DNA of 64,000 nucleotides from a virus (IMGVR_UViG_3300027858_000004:62001-126000), one strand, 5' to 3'; counted from the first letter of the stretch, positions 8,701 to 16,431 are shown. The notes: generated by a model not told the origin, from the sequence alone. Numbers and translations: made by a program.

Positions 8701-9626
8701 TTGGTGAGCGCATTGAAATAATGAAAAAGCTTGTTTTTAAAGAAGTTGATATGAAAGACAAGCTAACGATGGCAAACCTACCAAGAGCTATAGAAATCGG
8801 TCTCCTAGACGGTGAAAAACTAGAAATCTACAAGCGATTAATAGAGTTCAAGAAATATATTTCTAAATCTGTTGTAAGAACCATTCCCAAGCCAAAAGAC
8901 AAGATTCTTGGACTGGATAATACAGCTCAAGTATTCTTAATGGAGCATTTTACAGATGTTAAGTATGAGTATGAGGACAATATCATGACAATATCTGAAA
9001 AAGAATTCAGCAAATCATATGACATCATCATGGAACCAATTAAAGAGCTGATAAATACAAAGCCGTTCCTGAATGCTTTCAATAAGGCTCAATTTATAGA
9101 ACTTTGGGATGATATGGCTAGTGGAACAGTATCTTCTTGGGAGATGGAATCAGTGTCGTTCTATGATTCTGAACATGAGTTGGAGCACTTAGATAGGGAC
9201 AAATATGGCATTGCCAACTGGAATGAAATAGACCCTATACCTGAGATTGTTGAGACATATGTGTCCAGAGGTAGAGAATATAAAAACAATAGGCTATTCT
9301 CATTAGTGGGAACAGTTTTAGATAAAGATAAGAATAAGCATACTGTCACAATACTAACCCCTGATGGAGTAGTCACATGTAAAATGTATGGTGGGGCATT
9401 TACCCATTATGATAAACAAATATCAGTAGTTGAAGGAGGCAAGAAGAGAGTTGTTGAAAAATCTTGGTTCACACGAGGTAATTTACTGTTTGTCACTGGA
9501 TTTAGAAGGGAAGACCAATTTGTACTAAAGACATATAAGAACTCGCCACATGCACACACAATAAACCTGATTACAGGTATAGAAGGGACAGAAGTGAAAC
9601 TACAGTCGGAACGCACTAAGGGTTAA
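5727..9626 (+). CDS. dnaE: DNA polymerase III alpha subunit, DnaE type (SPbeta YorL-like)
   Basis: The 1299-residue protein begins with a PHP domain (HEFHSHSPFS at about residues 7-16, ITDHE near 45). The C-family polymerase palm follows: GSGRGSAVAFFINYL near residue 430 and the catalytic acidic motif ALDVDVDINGTKKH near residues 470-483. Later come HAGGVLIM (near 594) and a helix-hairpin-helix-like GVGDDAVYEIINNRPYTSF. The OB-fold region (SLVGTVLDKDKNKH) is C-terminal. This is the phage replicative polymerase. The start is TTG at 5727, seven bases after AAGGAGG; no in-frame ATG gives an intact PHP domain. The length matches YorL of SPbeta (about 1300). Confidence 0.93.
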   Translation: MCKSTRHEFHSHSPFSNIRLLDAISTIEDLIQKSADMGLKGIAITDHETVAAHVKAIQKVRELKEKKKIPQDFKLTLGNEIYLVNSMEEVQDNYESGVTKFPHFLLLAKDIEAHEMLRGLSSQAWSQSFYTGAMERVPTTKAQLEEAIRSNPNKLVGSSACLGSESSIHILNGDFDKAKDFLKWCSNLFGKGNFFLEMQPAIGGEQRIVNEKLIEFSNELGIDLIITSDVHYLRPEDADIHSSYLNSKGGEREVAEFYSNTYLHTNEEIYEKLSYIDESIITKALENTLKIGEMIEEYTIEADIVIPKITLPEFTLRHLFKKGYKRYNYIYEMAHSENEQDRYLIHLIEEGFLEYIPYQSVSQEYFHTMMARINIELEQLWEISKVLNQAMSAYYVTVAKIVDLMWGDDCGEDSKTEGSLVGSGRGSAVAFFINYLTGITQVNPLVYGIEVPYWRHLSKDMPSISALDVDVDINGTKKHYIFERMKRFFGEDRFLQVCTFGTEGSKSAIQTACRGLGYDTDIAQYISSLIPFERGANWSIKDCLYGDVEEDRKPVREFIKEIEQYPKLKETALKIEGLVNKRSVHAGGVLIMNDSYVKTNAMMKSPKGVMTTQFNLDDSQALGNIKYDILTIEAMEKIQTTMDLLLKEKEMIWQGTLRKTFNKYLHPEIIDKENPKLFEMASSGTIPDLFQFSTAIGHSTIKKVQPKNLIEMVATNSLMRLQSEGMEQPIDTFIRFKNDISLWYDEMRKWGLDENEVKIMEEHLLPLNGVADTQESVMLMAMDKRVASFNVKESTTLRKSIAKKNKEIAITARDILMEKGFAQGTSEALLDYVWYQISRMLSYAFSSPHTLAYSLIAMEQLNLNMNYNPLYWNTAVLTVNSGSQEVEEGEKKKTTKYGKTASAIGKMKSFGVNVSLPLINSAGFGFETDIKNNRIIFSLKGIVGVGDDAVYEIINNRPYTSFDDFYDRLYLTKKVQKKHIIKLVKAGAFDEFGERIEIMKKLVFKEVDMKDKLTMANLPRAIEIGLLDGEKLEIYKRLIEFKKYISKSVVRTIPKPKDKILGLDNTAQVFLMEHFTDVKYEYEDNIMTISEKEFSKSYDIIMEPIKELINTKPFLNAFNKAQFIELWDDMASGTVSSWEMESVSFYDSEHELEHLDRDKYGIANWNEIDPIPEIVETYVSRGREYKNNRLFSLVGTVLDKDKNKHTVTILTPDGVVTCKMYGGAFTHYDKQISVVEGGKKRVVEKSWFTRGNLLFVTGFRREDQFVLKTYKNSPHAHTINLITGIEGTEVKLQSERTKG

Positions 9627-9667
9627 TTAGTCATTATGAGTAAGAGACTGTAGGATTGAGCGTATAT

Positions 9668-10360
9668 ATGAAAACGAGAAAGAAAGCACCACTTAAGATT
9701 ATTTCAAGATTACTAATGGGAGTAATTATTATAGGAGGATTCATTTTCTCAGTTGATTTATTGAATAAGATGAATGAACCATGTTACGATGGTTGCACAT
9801 CTGATGATAGCAGCGACATCATGGAAAGAGAAATAAATGATTATAAACTAGCTATTTTCAAAACTGAAGTAGAAGAAGCTAAGATTCTAATAGCTGAAGA
9901 AAAAGAAAGAAAGCGATTAGCCGATATTGAAGCCAAGAAAGTTGCAGAGCTTGAAGCCAAAAGAGTAGCCAAACAAAAGGCTAAAGAAGAAGCAAAGAAA
10001 GCAGAGAAAGAAAAGTATGTTGCAGTGAGTAGAGGAAGTAAAACACAAGGAAACTGGATTGTCTTTGAGGCAACACACTATTCAGCTTTTTGCAATACAG
10101 GATGCACTGGAGTTACAGCTTTGGGGTGGAATGTGAAAAACACTATCTATCATAGTGGACTTCGAGTAATTGCAGTAGACCCTTCCACTATTCCTTTGGG
10201 TTCAATGGTGGAAGTTAAAACCTCATATGGTTCATTTAAAGCATTAGCTGGCGATACTGGAGGGGACATTAATAACTATAGAATAGATATACTAGTTGAG
10301 AACGACACTGTAGCCAACCGACTTGGAAGAGAAAAAGTACAAGTAAGATTAATTAAATAA
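9668..10360 (+). CDS. 3D (Asp-Asp-Asp) domain cell-envelope protein (SPbeta YorM-like)
   Basis: An N-terminal membrane anchor (LLMGVIIIGGFIFSV) is followed by a Lys/Glu/Ala-rich helical linker (residues 55-115) and a C-terminal 3D domain with VDPSTIPLGS, AGDTGGDI and YRIDILV, whose three Asp residues define the family. 3D domains have a double-psi beta-barrel related to lytic transglycosylases and act on or near peptidoglycan. ATG at 9668 is chosen over TTG at 9656. The position after dnaE matches SPbeta yorM; its function during infection is unknown. Confidence 0.85.
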   Translation: MKTRKKAPLKIISRLLMGVIIIGGFIFSVDLLNKMNEPCYDGCTSDDSSDIMEREINDYKLAIFKTEVEEAKILIAEEKERKRLADIEAKKVAELEAKRVAKQKAKEEAKKAEKEKYVAVSRGSKTQGNWIVFEATHYSAFCNTGCTGVTALGWNVKNTIYHSGLRVIAVDPSTIPLGSMVEVKTSYGSFKALAGDTGGDINNYRIDILVENDTVANRLGREKVQVRLIK

Positions 10361-10382
10361 AGTTTTAAATTAGTTATTGACA
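10361..10382 (+). repeat. SPBRE-like element 2 (promoter type)
   Basis: AGTTTTAAATTAGTTATTGACA: the 3' end is the -35 box of the next promoter. Confidence 0.65.
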
Positions 10383-10405
10383 TTAATATTAAAATGTGAT
10401 ATAGT
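10377..10405 (+). promoter_or_regulatory. extended -10 promoter upstream of the 10482 gene
   Basis: TTGACA (10377-10382), a 17-base spacer and TATAGT (10400-10405), with TGA directly before the -10 box. The start point is expected near 10412. Confidence 0.75.
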
Positions 10406-10413
10406 TATATTTG

Positions 10414-10447
10414 TAGAGAAGAGGGTAAGAAAAATATTCCTTCTCTA
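10414..10447 (+). promoter_or_regulatory. hairpin at the 5' end of the leader transcript
   Basis: TAGAGAAG (10414-10421) pairs with CTTCTCTA (10440-10447), a perfect 8-bp stem with an 18-base loop, lying at about +2 of the preceding promoter. No T run follows, so it is not a terminator; a 5' mRNA-stabilising hairpin is plausible. Confidence 0.5.
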
Positions 10448-10481
10448 TAAAAACTACTTAATTAAAACGGAGGAATACACT

Positions 10482-10982
10482 ATGATAAAATGGTTAAAAG
10501 AAAAAATCTTCAACAGTGAGAAAAAGACAGGTGAATTAGATTTACTTGAAAATAGAAAAGAATATTTGGCTAGTATGAATGAAGGAACAACAAAAGAGTT
10601 TTACGACCAAGTTTCCGAAGAAAATTTAAACAATCACTTTATGAACGTAGTGGAATTACAATATCTAAAAGAAGAACGAGAAAATTCTCCCCAACCATTA
10701 AAAATGACAGATGCTGCATTCAACTATTATAAAAACAGTGTAAAAGGTAATAAGCATATCTCTTATGAACAGGCTTGCTTAAAGATGACGAGAAACATGA
10801 TGCTTGCTCTACCAGTGAATAAGAAAAATGGAAGAATAATCTACATGTATGGAACACTCCACTTCTCAATAAAGAATGGCAGAGTGAGTTGGATTATGAA
10901 TAACCGACCAATTCCTGCTGTATGGTACAAAGATAGAGTTCGCTATGATGAAATAACTAAAATGCTAGGAATTATTGATTAA
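10482..10982 (+). CDS. hypothetical protein, 166 aa
   Basis: No family is recognised. The protein is soluble and basic, with a charged N-terminal half and a C-terminal part (YMYGTLHFSIKNGRVSWIM) likely to form beta strands. ATG at 10482 follows GGAGG with eight bases. An upstream in-frame start would run back through the promoter and leader hairpin and is rejected. It has its own promoter and lies between the 3D protein and DNA ligase. Confidence 0.75.
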   Translation: MIKWLKEKIFNSEKKTGELDLLENRKEYLASMNEGTTKEFYDQVSEENLNNHFMNVVELQYLKEERENSPQPLKMTDAAFNYYKNSVKGNKHISYEQACLKMTRNMMLALPVNKKNGRIIYMYGTLHFSIKNGRVSWIMNNRPIPAVWYKDRVRYDEITKMLGIID

Positions 10983-10986
10983 TTAA

Positions 10987-11006
10987 CTATAAATTACTTA
11001 ATGACA
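10987..11006 (+). repeat. SPBRE-like element 3 (leader type)
   Basis: CTATAAATTACTTAATGACA, ending four bases before the Shine-Dalgarno sequence of the ligase gene. No -10 box follows. Confidence 0.6.
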
Positions 11007-11019
11007 AAGGAGAGTATAA

Positions 11020-12300
11020 ATGACAAATATTGTGTCGATATATGCTATAGCTCAGAAAATAAAAAATACACCAGGTAAAAAAGCTAAAGAGGCATTACTT
11101 CAAAAGCAAGTAGATAATGATGACTTTAAGAAGTTTCTAAAATTTGTTTATGACCCTTCATTAGTATATGGATTACAAGAAAAGAAGATAAAGAAATTCT
11201 TAGGACAATCAGAAAGTAAAGAGTTAGGATTTAATAATATATTCCTTTTATTTGAATATTTAATAGAAAATAATTCAGGAACAGATAAGAATGCTATGAA
11301 AGTTGCCCATTTTATCGACAAGCAAGAAGAAGAGCACAAGCAATTTGTACTTGAGGCTATTACTAAAACGCTAAAACTGGGTGTTGAGAAGACTATTTCC
11401 AAAGTGTTCCCAGATATTATTGAGCAGTTTGAAGTCATGCGAGGAAAGTCATACTCAGATTACAAGAATAAAATTAAAGGTAGGCTGTTCGTTCTAGCAG
11501 AAAAGAAGAACGGAATACGTTGCATCACTGAAAAGAAAGGTGATTCAGTGCTATTCAAGACTCGTCAAAACAAGATTATCAGTGGCTTAAATGGCATTCA
11601 TGCCGAAATGTTAGCGCTAGACGATGGAATATACGATGGTGAGTTAGTTATCAAAGAATCATGGAAGTATAAACTTCGTGATGTATTACAGCAAACAATG
11701 AAAATTGTGAACTCCGATGATGAAGATAAGATTGTTGACTATTGGATTTTTGATTTACTAACTCCTGATGAGTTCCATGTAACTGTTGCAAGCAGAAACT
11801 ACTTTGAGCGTAGAGATAGTGCAGTGTTGTCATTGAATAAGCATGAGCTTAATCATGTTAAGATGATTCCTGAGCTATATCGTGGAAAAGACTTAGATGT
11901 AGTGGACAAGCTTCTAGACGAGGTTGTTGAAGAAGGTAAAGAAGGACTAATGATGAACTTTGACTTACCATTTAAAACAGGAAAGACAAATAACATTCTT
12001 AAAATTAAGAAAAAGTACTCTTCTGATTTAAAAGTTATCGGATTTGAAGAAGGCAAAGGTAAAAACAAAGGCAAGCTAGGAGCATTAATCTTAGACTATA
12101 AGGGATTCCCACTAGGCTGTTCTGGTATGACTGATGAAGAGCGAGTTGAGATTTGGAATAATCAGGCTAAGTACTTGGGAGTAGTTGTTGAAATCACTCA
12201 TGAGCAAGAGTCAACCAACGATAAGGGTGGAGTATCCCTAGAATATCCAAGTTTTGAAATGTGGAGATTTGATAAGGACGAAGTAAGTTACGCTCATTAA
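11020..12300 (+). CDS. ligB: ATP-dependent DNA ligase (SPbeta LigB/YoqV-like)
   Basis: The 426-residue protein contains the covalent nucleotidyltransferase motifs in order: motif I AEKKNGIR near residues 164-171, motif III YDGEL near 206, motif IIIa DYWIFDLL near 240, motif IV EGKEGLMM near 310, and motif V LKIKKKYS near 328. An OB-fold follows (GKLGALILDYKG). It seals nicks in phage DNA. Motif I reads K-K-N-G where the usual ATP ligase sequence is K-x-D-G, an Asp to Asn change next to the catalytic Lys. All other motifs look intact, so activity is expected but not assured. ATG follows AAAGGAG. Confidence 0.9.
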   Translation: MTNIVSIYAIAQKIKNTPGKKAKEALLQKQVDNDDFKKFLKFVYDPSLVYGLQEKKIKKFLGQSESKELGFNNIFLLFEYLIENNSGTDKNAMKVAHFIDKQEEEHKQFVLEAITKTLKLGVEKTISKVFPDIIEQFEVMRGKSYSDYKNKIKGRLFVLAEKKNGIRCITEKKGDSVLFKTRQNKIISGLNGIHAEMLALDDGIYDGELVIKESWKYKLRDVLQQTMKIVNSDDEDKIVDYWIFDLLTPDEFHVTVASRNYFERRDSAVLSLNKHELNHVKMIPELYRGKDLDVVDKLLDEVVEEGKEGLMMNFDLPFKTGKTNNILKIKKKYSSDLKVIGFEEGKGKNKGKLGALILDYKGFPLGCSGMTDEERVEIWNNQAKYLGVVVEITHEQESTNDKGGVSLEYPSFEMWRFDKDEVSYAH

Positions 12301-12321
12301 TTTATAAACTATTTATTGACA
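12301..12321 (+). repeat. SPBRE-like element 4 (leader type)
   Basis: TTATAAACTATTTATTGACA, taken here as the reference copy. GGAGGAG and the start codon of the next gene follow within 17 bases, so there is no room for a -10 box. Confidence 0.7.
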
Positions 12322-12337
12322 ACGGAGGAGAATGTAT

Positions 12338-12997
12338 ATGAATAAATTTAAAATTGGTGACAAAGTTGTACCTATTGATAAAACTCGTGGAAATGGACTG
12401 CGCTCTTCAGCGCATTGGGCAATGGCTAGAGACATGAATCAGCCGTTTCTTTATGTGAATAGTTGTGGGAGTGAACATGTTTATGCATGTGGATACAGCA
12501 AGTCGACTGTGAGTGGAGATTTTTTCAATGAGGTTGATTTAATACTATACGAGGAAAATACTATTGACCCTAATCTGCCTAATATCACAGAAGGACAAGC
12601 AAAGATTATTGAGCATCTTAAGGAATCTTGGGGAGAGCTAACAATGATTGAGCTTCATCTTTCTGGAGACCACTGGACTAGTGAGAGAAATATTTTAAAT
12701 ACAATTGACCCACTAGAATTCATTAAAGCTGTTACATCAGGATACAACATAGTTAAAACTGGTCTTGAGTGGATTGCAACCCCTGATGAATTAGAACTTA
12801 ATGGAATAATAATTAGAAGTAATTGGGATGACTGGAATAAGGCAAAAATAGAGTATAGAGCACAGCCCTCGGACTCAGAGCATAACAGACCCTTCTATAT
12901 TAATATAAAAAATGATTATACGGGCTTCACAATTGACGATGCGAAAGAACTAAAGGATTACTTAATACAAAAAATAGAATACTTAGAAAGCGAATAA
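12338..12997 (+). CDS. hypothetical protein, 219 aa
   Basis: The N-terminal part (MNKFKIGDKVVPIDKTRGNG) resembles a small SH3-like barrel as found in short phage proteins, with VYACGYSKSTVSGDFFNEVDL completing it. The C-terminal 100 residues are unrecognised. ATG at 12338 has the best spacing to GGAGGAG. Confidence 0.7.
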   Translation: MNKFKIGDKVVPIDKTRGNGLRSSAHWAMARDMNQPFLYVNSCGSEHVYACGYSKSTVSGDFFNEVDLILYEENTIDPNLPNITEGQAKIIEHLKESWGELTMIELHLSGDHWTSERNILNTIDPLEFIKAVTSGYNIVKTGLEWIATPDELELNGIIIRSNWDDWNKAKIEYRAQPSDSEHNRPFYINIKNDYTGFTIDDAKELKDYLIQKIEYLESE

Positions 12998-13035
12998 TAC
13001 TCGACTTTTATTAAGAGAAGAAAAGGGGATTAAAA

Positions 13036-13395
13036 ATGAAGAGAATAGAAAAAGAAAGCATGGGATTCGCTGATGGCATGTTATATGGAATGGGATTCCC
13101 AAATACAGGCTTTAAACAGGTCGATTGGATAAGAGCAAAAGAGATAATAGAAGTTCATAAGAAGGATATCGTTTCAGTGAGTGCAGGATTAGCAGAAGAT
13201 TGGGACTATACATCTGGCGAAGTATGGAATAGTGTAGAGGGCTATATTAAACAAGAAGACACATATGTTTATGCCTGTAGTAAATGGGCAACACCTGCAT
13301 TAGAAATTGAATATAAAGATGGCACTGAAAAAACAATTGAATGCTGGATAGATGGAGATGACTCTAGCAGCTATTTTGACCTGTCGGATATATAA
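13036..13395 (+). CDS. hypothetical protein, 119 aa
   Basis: This is an acidic, soluble protein rich in Trp and Tyr, with no recognised family. The start follows AAGGGG. The sequence EYKDGTEKTIECWIDGDDSSS near the C-terminus suggests a beta-sheet with an acidic loop. Confidence 0.65.
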   Translation: MKRIEKESMGFADGMLYGMGFPNTGFKQVDWIRAKEIIEVHKKDIVSVSAGLAEDWDYTSGEVWNSVEGYIKQEDTYVYACSKWATPALEIEYKDGTEKTIECWIDGDDSSSYFDLSDI

Positions 13396-13406
13396 GGAGA
13401 GATAAC

Positions 13407-13745
13407 TTGGAAATACTATCTACAACAACACACATGGGAGAATATATTTTCTATATTCTCTTTGCTTCTCTGATGTCATTAGTGCTTTTAATAGCGACCG
13501 TTGCTGGTTTTGTTGAGATATTCCATTATAAGAACCGAGATAAAGAAACTATTCTCGTAACGTTGGGAATATTAATATTTACACTATTAATTATGACAAA
13601 TGGCGCATTCATTATTAAAGATGGAGCAATAGTAACGCATGAAGCAAAGGTTACTGATTGGAACGAAGTTTACGAACAAGACTATAAAGTAGTTAAACAA
13701 AAAGGCGAATTAATAACAATACAATCAAACAAATGGGGGAAATAA
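13407..13745 (+). CDS. membrane protein, 112 aa, two transmembrane segments
   Basis: Hydrophobic stretches lie at about residues 12-38 and 48-70, followed by a soluble C-terminal tail of about 40 residues. TTG start after AAGGAGA. No family is recognised. Confidence 0.65.
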   Translation: MEILSTTTHMGEYIFYILFASLMSLVLLIATVAGFVEIFHYKNRDKETILVTLGILIFTLLIMTNGAFIIKDGAIVTHEAKVTDWNEVYEQDYKVVKQKGELITIQSNKWGK

Positions 13746-13746
13746 C

Positions 13747-14103
13747 ATGAATCAAATATCAAATGAAGCATTAGAATTTTTAGAATATGCAAAAAAGGAA
13801 TTCACAGACAATCCAAAGTGGTCAACAACCAGAGATGGTCAGTTTATTGGACTTCGAGGCGGCTTCAGAGAAGATTGCATTACGGTTTATGAGCTGGGAA
13901 ATGAGGTAGGACAATTCACTGAGGTTCTACCAAGACAACACCTAACTTTTGTTGAGTATGATGAGTTAGTTAAATATAAAGACCTTGTTGATAGAATTAA
14001 GCGTACCCTTGAAGTTAGAAGCATATTTGAAGTGAGTGCTTATGACGAAGCACTAAATGTCATTTTAGAAGAGCTAAATAAAATTAACTTGGAAACAAAA
14101 TAA
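13747..14103 (+). CDS. hypothetical protein, 118 aa
   Basis: This is a mixed alpha/beta soluble protein of no recognised family. ATG follows GGGGGAAATAAC with one base between genes. It is probably cotranscribed with the macro-domain gene downstream. Confidence 0.65.
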   Translation: MNQISNEALEFLEYAKKEFTDNPKWSTTRDGQFIGLRGGFREDCITVYELGNEVGQFTEVLPRQHLTFVEYDELVKYKDLVDRIKRTLEVRSIFEVSAYDEALNVILEELNKINLETK

Positions 14104-14123
14104 TATTATTGGAGGACACCCCA

Positions 14124-14579
14124 TTGATTAGAATTCTTAGTGGAGACCTATTAGAAGCAGAAGAGGATGTTATTGTACATCAAGTTAATTGTCAATCTAG
14201 ATTTGGCTCAGGCATTGCCTTACAGGTTAGAAATAGATATCCTTCTGCATATAAAGATTATATGGACTTCTCATCAGGTAAAAGACCAATTGATTTACTG
14301 GGGAAAGTAGTGTTGTCTCCGATGCCCAATCACAGATTTATTGCACATCTGTTTGGTCAGTTGAATTATGGATATGAGAAGAGAAAATACACTAGTTATG
14401 ATGCCCTTTTTGATGGATTAACCTATATTAAAAACTCAGCTAAAAAGGCAGGAAAGTCTATAGCCATCCCATATAGATTAGGTTCCGATAGAGGTGGAGC
14501 CAATTGGGAAATAGTATATAAAATTATTGGAGATGTGTTTTTCGATTACGATGTAACCATCTATAGGTTGGAGGCGTAA
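14124..14579 (+). CDS. macro-domain protein (ADP-ribose binding or hydrolysing)
   Basis: The 151-residue protein starts with GDLLEAEEDVIVHQVNCQ, the typical first strand and Asn-containing loop of macro domains. GSGIALQVRNRYP follows (ADP-ribose pocket), and YRLGSDRGGANWEIV forms the glycine-rich second loop. Macro domains bind ADP-ribose and some remove it from proteins or nucleic acids. The start is TTG at 14124, eight bases after GGAGG. Possible roles are NAD-derivative scavenging or reversal of ADP-ribosylation by host defences, which is inference. Confidence 0.88.
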   Translation: MIRILSGDLLEAEEDVIVHQVNCQSRFGSGIALQVRNRYPSAYKDYMDFSSGKRPIDLLGKVVLSPMPNHRFIAHLFGQLNYGYEKRKYTSYDALFDGLTYIKNSAKKAGKSIAIPYRLGSDRGGANWEIVYKIIGDVFFDYDVTIYRLEA

Positions 14580-14580
14580 G

Positions 14581-14946
14581 ATGAATAAATTAGAATCCCT
14601 AGAAAAACTTTTGGAAACAATAGAAACAAAGGACAAGCTTGTCACTGGAAACTACTGTAGAGGTGAGAACAATTGCGTCATTGGACATCTCCTTAAGATT
14701 GGGAATGTCTCACAAGAGCAGCTAATCAAAATTGACAAGGGTGTTTACGGACATAGTTATGCAATTGGCACTATCTTGAGAGACGGCAAGCTAGATTTCG
14801 TTAATGATAGTTTGGTATCATTAGGTTTTGCTATTGAGTCGGATATAGATATTTTAGAAGGTTTACAGTTAGTTAATGATTATCAGGGTACTAAAGAGGT
14901 AAAAAAACATCTTAAAGTAATAATTCAAAGACTAAAAGAAGAATAA
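14581..14946 (+). CDS. hypothetical protein, 121 aa
   Basis: No family is recognised. The segment YCRGENNCVIGHLLKIGN resembles the N-terminus of several uncharacterised phage proteins. Soluble. The ATG begins one base after the macro-domain stop, so the two genes are likely coupled. Confidence 0.7.
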   Translation: MNKLESLEKLLETIETKDKLVTGNYCRGENNCVIGHLLKIGNVSQEQLIKIDKGVYGHSYAIGTILRDGKLDFVNDSLVSLGFAIESDIDILEGLQLVNDYQGTKEVKKHLKVIIQRLKEE

Positions 14947-14970
14947 ACGCAAGAATATCAGGTTTTAACT

Positions 14971-15044
14971 AAAGTTTGTGAAATTCAATTGACGCAATTC
15001 CCTATACAATGGGCATTTCAATTTTGGATTTCACAAACTTTTTT
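14971..15044 (+). terminator. long-stem intrinsic terminator
   Basis: AAAGTTTGTGAAAT (14971-14984) pairs perfectly with ATTTCACAAACTTT (15028-15041) across a 43-base loop, then a T run to 15044. It ends the operon that finishes at 14946. The loop has its own short inverted repeats. Confidence 0.75.
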
Positions 15045-15077
15045 CATTAAAATTGGGATTTTATTAATTTATAAATA

Positions 15078-15097
15078 TCATAAACTATGTATTGACA
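15078..15097 (+). repeat. SPBRE-like element 5 (promoter type)
   Basis: TCATAAACTATGTATTGACA; its last six bases are the -35 box of the next promoter. Confidence 0.7.
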
Positions 15098-15120
15098 AAT
15101 GATGTGAAGTAGTGTAATAT
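15092..15120 (+). promoter_or_regulatory. promoter after the 15 kb terminator
   Basis: TTGACA (15092-15097), 17-base spacer, TAATAT (15115-15120), with TG at the extended position. It restarts transcription for the following run of small genes. Confidence 0.7.
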
Positions 15121-15152
15121 AATAATTAGATAAGACGAAGGGAGATGTGGAG

Positions 15153-15320
15153 ATGATTCCTAAAGTAGAAAGAATATATCGGACTAACAATAGTCCAAAG
15201 CATACACAGCAGGAGCTTAAAAACTTAGAGAGAAATATTAAACCCAGAGAAGTGCAAGAATCAAAATTTATAATCATGGAGAGCTATCTAGACAGTTTGA
15301 TTTCAGAAGGAATATGCTAA
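15153..15320 (+). CDS. hypothetical protein, 55 aa
   Basis: This is a short polar protein starting with ATG after GTGGAG. It is the first gene after the promoter at 15092. No family is recognised; the C-terminal half is likely helical (KFIIMESYLDSLISEG). Confidence 0.6.
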   Translation: MIPKVERIYRTNNSPKHTQQELKNLERNIKPREVQESKFIIMESYLDSLISEGIC

Positions 15321-15359
15321 ATTAAAAACTATTTAATTTAAATTAATGAGGTGGAAAAA

Positions 15360-15605
15360 GTGATTCCAAATGAACCAATTACACTTGAAAAGTTAAAAAA
15401 GCTAATTGAGGATATGGCTCCCTATGGAAATAATTACACCAAAGTGAAAATGAATGAAAGATATTTTAATCACTTGATATTAACTGGGGTTGCTACTGGT
15501 ATCAGAGATAAAAGAACACGACCTATTTTCATAGGAGTGCCGATTGAATTTGATAATAGTATAGAAACATTTAAGTTTATAAAAGAAGGGGAGAATGAAG
15601 AGTGA
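15360..15605 (+). CDS. hypothetical protein, 81 aa
   Basis: Soluble protein of no recognised family. GTG at 15360 is preferred, as GTG at 15351 lies inside the ribosome site GAGGTGG. The stop overlaps the start of the next gene (GTGA). Confidence 0.6.
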   Translation: MIPNEPITLEKLKKLIEDMAPYGNNYTKVKMNERYFNHLILTGVATGIRDKRTRPIFIGVPIEFDNSIETFKFIKEGENEE

Positions 15606-16006
15606 GCGAAAAACTATCAGAAAAGATATGGGAACAGTCATCTGAATGGATTGACCAAATTGGAGTAGTAATTGGAGGCTTAGCAAAGCAGCTTGGTGTG
15701 GCAACAGAGCATGTCTACACTGTTTACACTAAGCAAGTATTTTTTGAGGGAGTTATATATGCATCTGCAACAGCATTTTTCCTATTAGTTTTGATATTAG
15801 GCAATATTATTACATGGTTTGTAACTAGAAATTCTTATGGAGAAGAAAAATGGGTAGCAAGAATAATAGCAGCAGTTGTTTTGCTGTTCGTTGGTAGTCT
15901 TATTACGTTTGAAGTCTTAGTTCCAAATCTATTAAAAGCTTTCAATCCAGAATATTACACAATTAAAACGATAGTAGACCAAATAGGAAGTATGTTGAAC
16001 AAATAA
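15602..16006 (+). CDS. membrane protein, 134 aa, two transmembrane segments
   Basis: An amphipathic N-terminal half is followed by hydrophobic segments near residues 56-75 (ATAFFLLVLILGNIITWFV) and 88-110. GTG start overlapping the previous stop by four bases, so translation is coupled. A function in the host membrane is likely but unknown. Confidence 0.7.
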   Translation: MSEKLSEKIWEQSSEWIDQIGVVIGGLAKQLGVATEHVYTVYTKQVFFEGVIYASATAFFLLVLILGNIITWFVTRNSYGEEKWVARIIAAVVLLFVGSLITFEVLVPNLLKAFNPEYYTIKTIVDQIGSMLNK

Positions 16007-16037
16007 TAAAATGAATTTAAAAAGGAGATAACTTACA

Positions 16038-16202
16038 ATGACGGGTATTTATATTTTAGTAGTGATAATTCTCAATGTCGTAGAAAAAGTTCCACAAGCG
16101 GTAGAAGGAGTTAATACAGTTATAAACGCAAATTTAAGCGGGGAAAAAATGTTTTGGATTGGCTTTTTGATTGCAGTTGTTCTAGATATGATTTTTGACT
16201 AA
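16038..16202 (+). CDS. small membrane protein, 54 aa
   Basis: Two short hydrophobic segments (IYILVVIILNVV and FWIGFLIAVVLDMIF) flank a hydrophilic hairpin. ATG lies eight bases after AAAGGAGAT. Too short for a domain call. Confidence 0.6.
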   Translation: MTGIYILVVIILNVVEKVPQAVEGVNTVINANLSGEKMFWIGFLIAVVLDMIFD

Positions 16203-16230
16203 GAAAAATAGATTGAGAGGTAACATAAAT

Positions 16231-16431
16231 ATGAAGCGTTCACTAGTTATTTTGCACAATGATGATACGGAGCCAATTGAATTGGAACTAAAAAAAGCAA
16301 CACAAGTTAAATCAGAGAGTGAATTTATTTATTTCGAAAAGATAAATGATGAGTGGAGACTAACATTTAGTACCTCTGCTATAGAAGATTTTTCCAAAGT
16401 CGATTGCTTACAGATTTTAAGAAATGATTAA
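16231..16431 (+). CDS. hypothetical protein, 66 aa
   Basis: A small soluble protein with alternating beta-prone stretches. ATG at 16231 is chosen; an upstream in-frame start at 16195 overlaps the previous gene and has no ribosome site. No family is recognised. Confidence 0.6.
   Translation: MKRSLVILHNDDTEPIELELKKATQVKSESEFIYFEKINDEWRLTFSTSAIEDFSKVDCLQILRND

Noticed and set aside
14990-15010. TTGACG and TATACAAT in the loop of the 15 kb terminator as a promoter
   Set aside because: The spacing is only about nine bases and the sequence lies in the hairpin loop.
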